Source: Bifidobacterium breve (GTDB taxonomy: Bacteria; Actinomycetota; Acidimicrobiia; IMCC26256). Taken from it: a DNA stretch of 6,389 nucleotides. How positions within the stretch are numbered: the stretch's first letter is position 1; the number at the start of each line of letters is the position of its first letter. The stretch lies in NCBI GenBank assembly GCA_945907055.1, contig CAMDSG010000101.1, positions 1 to 6,389 on the forward strand, in the 5' to 3' direction. Below, one piece after another: positions 4,874 through 6,389 of the stretch. The translations under genes and the position numbers were made by a program. The notes under the pieces were generated by a model that saw only the letters and a program-made list of their open reading frames with translations, was not told the origin of the DNA and ran no database searches.

Positions 4874-6070
4874 ATGGCATCGCACGGAATTCGTGATCGA
4901 GTAGCAATTGTTGGGATGGGATGCACGCGTTTTGCAGAGCATTGGGATAAGAGCGCCGATGATCTACTTCGCGATGCGGCCTCAGCGGCTCTCGCAGATG
5001 CAGGTACATCGAGACAAGACATTGATGCATATTGGCTCGGTACTGCTCAGTCGGGGATGAGCGGCATCATGCTCGCTAAGGCCCTTGGGCTTGAGGGCAA
5101 ACCAGTGAGCCGCGTTGAGAACTACTGCGCAACCGGATCAGAGGCGCTACGTCAGGCTGCGTATGCGGTTGCTAGTGGAGCGTATGACTCAGCCATGGCA
5201 ATTGGGGTCGAGAAGGTAAAAGACTCTGGTTATCAAGGTCTAAATGCCTTCCCCATACCTACTGACGGTACGAACCGAACGCTCACGGCCGCGGCGATGT
5301 TCTCCATGGTTGCACCTGCATATGCGCGTAAGTATGGAGTCCCGATGGATGAGATGAAGCGAGTACTCGCACGTATCGCATCGAAGAACCACGCTAATGG
5401 TGCGCGCAATCCGCGTGCACAGTTTCGACGCGAGATGTCTGTGGATCAGATATGCGCGATGCCTTCGGTTGCCGGAGACCTCTCGGTATTCGACTGTGCC
5501 GGTGTCGCAGATGGCGCCGCTGCAGCAATTGTTGTGCGGGCAGAGGATGCTCACCGTTATACAGATAAGCCTCTATATATCAAGGCGCTATCGTTGGTAG
5601 CTGGCAACGGTTCAGGCCTTACCGACCCCGAGTACGACTACACCACATTTCCTGAGATTGTTGCGTGTGCGCAGGATGCATACGCACAGGCTGGTGTCAC
5701 GGACCCGCGTTCGCAGATCGCAATGGCAGAGGTTCATGATTGCTTTACCCCCACAGAGCTTGTGTTGATGGAGGACCTCGGTTTTTCAGAGCGCGGTGAA
5801 GCGTGGCGTGAGATCGAGGCGGGGGCCTTTGATATCGATGGTGTTCTGCCGGTCAATCCAGATGGTGGGCTCAAGTCATTTGGGCACCCGATCGGCGCCT
5901 CTGGCCTGCGCATGATGTTCGAGGTGTGGCTCCAGATGAGGGGAGAGGCCCCTGATGATCGGCGGATCTCAACCTGGCCTGAGCGTCAATTGGCGCTTAC
6001 ACACAACCTCGGCGGTTACCCGGGAGAGATGGTCTCCTTCGTCTCAATCCTTGGTTCGTCCCTAGGCTGA
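4874..6070 (+). CDS. SCP2-type thiolase (acetyl-CoA acetyltransferase-like)
   Basis: A 398-residue thiolase of the SCP-x/archaeal acetoacetyl-CoA thiolase type. Thiolases form or cleave a C-C bond between acyl-CoAs through a cysteine-bound acyl group. Residues 8-20 (DRVAIVGMGCTRF) open the fold. The nucleophile is Cys85 in ENYCATGSEAL, followed by AYDSAMAIGVEKV (103-115). HDCF at 288-291 carries the Cys (290) thought to act as acid/base in SCP2-type thiolases. NPDGGLKSFGHPIGASG (328-344) gives His338. The last motif reads THNLGGYPGEMVSFV, with Met386 where classical thiolases have CxG, which suits the SCP2 type. It follows the HMGCS-like/DUF35 gene with one base between them and an internal ribosome-binding site, the order expected for a thiolase-DUF35-synthase complex. 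Related systems include the archaeal thiolase/HMGCS/DUF35 channelling complex, the PhlACB acyltransferase and the DUF35-assisted steroid side-chain lyases. The substrate is unknown. Confidence 0.9.
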   Translation: MASHGIRDRVAIVGMGCTRFAEHWDKSADDLLRDAASAALADAGTSRQDIDAYWLGTAQSGMSGIMLAKALGLEGKPVSRVENYCATGSEALRQAAYAVASGAYDSAMAIGVEKVKDSGYQGLNAFPIPTDGTNRTLTAAAMFSMVAPAYARKYGVPMDEMKRVLARIASKNHANGARNPRAQFRREMSVDQICAMPSVAGDLSVFDCAGVADGAAAAIVVRAEDAHRYTDKPLYIKALSLVAGNGSGLTDPEYDYTTFPEIVACAQDAYAQAGVTDPRSQIAMAEVHDCFTPTELVLMEDLGFSERGEAWREIEAGAFDIDGVLPVNPDGGLKSFGHPIGASGLRMMFEVWLQMRGEAPDDRRISTWPERQLALTHNLGGYPGEMVSFVSILGSSLG

Positions 6071-6077
6071 GAACAAT

Positions 6078-6389
6078 TTATTCGGTGCGGACACCTCTGA
6101 GGCCGAACCACGCCATCTCCGCTAACCACGACGCGAGTAGGTCAGGGTCTTGAATCTCACCGTCTGTCGCGAGAGTTCGGCTTGTGGCTTCAGCCATTCC
6201 GACCATTGCATGGGCTAATACTCTGCGCTGGGCATCTGGTACATCGATCTCGATTAGGCCAGAGATGAGTATCGAGATTCGATCTATGGCTCGATCTGCA
6301 ACGGCAGAGAACTCTGGGTCATTACGAACCGATGCGCCAAATAGGAGTCGAAAGGATGCTGGATTCGCAGCTGCAAAACGAAAGTACTC
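6078..6389 (-). CDS. TetR/AcrR-family transcriptional regulator (C-terminal part, truncated by the window edge)
   Basis: The minus strand is open from the right edge to TAA at 6078-6080, giving 103 residues; the N-terminal helix-turn-helix is outside the window. What remains resembles the ligand-binding C-terminal domain of TetR regulators: EYFRFAAANPASFRLLFGASVRNDPEF at the edge (about 27 residues, only partly quoted elsewhere), then AHAMVGMAEATSR and a terminal LAEMAWFGLRGV helix, a common ending in actinobacterial TetR proteins. It converges on the thiolase gene with seven bases between stop codons. It may control the cluster through an acyl-CoA ligand, but adjacency is the only evidence. 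The DNA-binding half is not seen, so the family call rests on the C-terminal pattern alone. Confidence 0.7.
   Translation of the reverse strand, partial: EYFRFAAANPASFRLLFGASVRNDPEFSAVADRAIDRISILISGLIEIDVPDAQRRVLAHAMVGMAEATSRTLATDGEIQDPDLLASWLAEMAWFGLRGVRTE

Noticed and set aside
6000..6027. Loss of a second catalytic Cys in the thiolase (Met386)
   Set aside because: In SCP2-type thiolases the HDCF cysteine is thought to fill that role, and HDCF is intact here, so this is not evidence of inactivation.
6081..6107. TTCGG/CCGAA hairpin at the end of the TetR gene as a terminator
   Set aside because: It is a five-pair stem with a large loop inside the coding sequence, and the following sequence has no clear U-tract.

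Overview
The window most likely comes from an actinomycete with GC in the mid-50s percent. An Acidimicrobiia-like lineage is plausible but unproven. The indications are the protein families present (a HMG-CoA-synthase-like protein fused to an OB fold, an SCP2-type thiolase, a class III CoA-transferase, a TetR regulator), the use of GTG starts, and TANNNT boxes placed 7 nt ahead of two start codons, a pattern typical of leaderless genes in that phylum. All calls come from reading the translation; no database search was possible.

Layout. Positions 1-641 (minus) hold the N-terminal 213 codons of recC, the gamma subunit of the RecBCD helicase-nuclease; the gene leaves the window at base 1. A 166-bp intergenic stretch (642-807) carries the recC ribosome-binding site, a hairpin that would bury it, and a three-copy 12-bp tandem repeat. 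Positions 808-2043 (minus) encode a metal-dependent amidohydrolase and 2186-3430 (minus) a class III CoA-transferase. In the other direction, 3457-4872 (plus) encodes a HMG-CoA-synthase-like/DUF35 fusion and 4874-6070 (plus) an SCP2-type thiolase, with one base between the two genes. Positions 6078-6389 (minus) are the C-terminal 103 codons of a TetR-family regulator, convergent with the thiolase.

How the genes may work together (inference). The CoA-transferase, amidohydrolase, HMGCS-like/DUF35 fusion and thiolase form one divergent cluster built around CoA thioesters, with a shared start region near 3380-3475. The CoA-transferase could load an acid onto CoA. The thiolase with its fused partner could make or break a C-C bond. 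The amidohydrolase could hydrolyse or decarboxylate a ring or side-chain intermediate. TetR proteins beside such clusters often respond to acyl-CoAs.

The most interesting feature is the fusion protein. Its synthase half appears to have Ser where the nucleophilic Cys should be, and its DUF35 half has no cysteines where a zinc ribbon is usual. The adjacent thiolase keeps a complete SCP2-type catalytic set. This suggests a complex with a thiolase active site and a non-catalytic, scaffold-like synthase partner, comparable in parts to the archaeal thiolase/HMGCS/DUF35 complex and to the PhlACB acyltransferase. The substrate cannot be read from the sequence.
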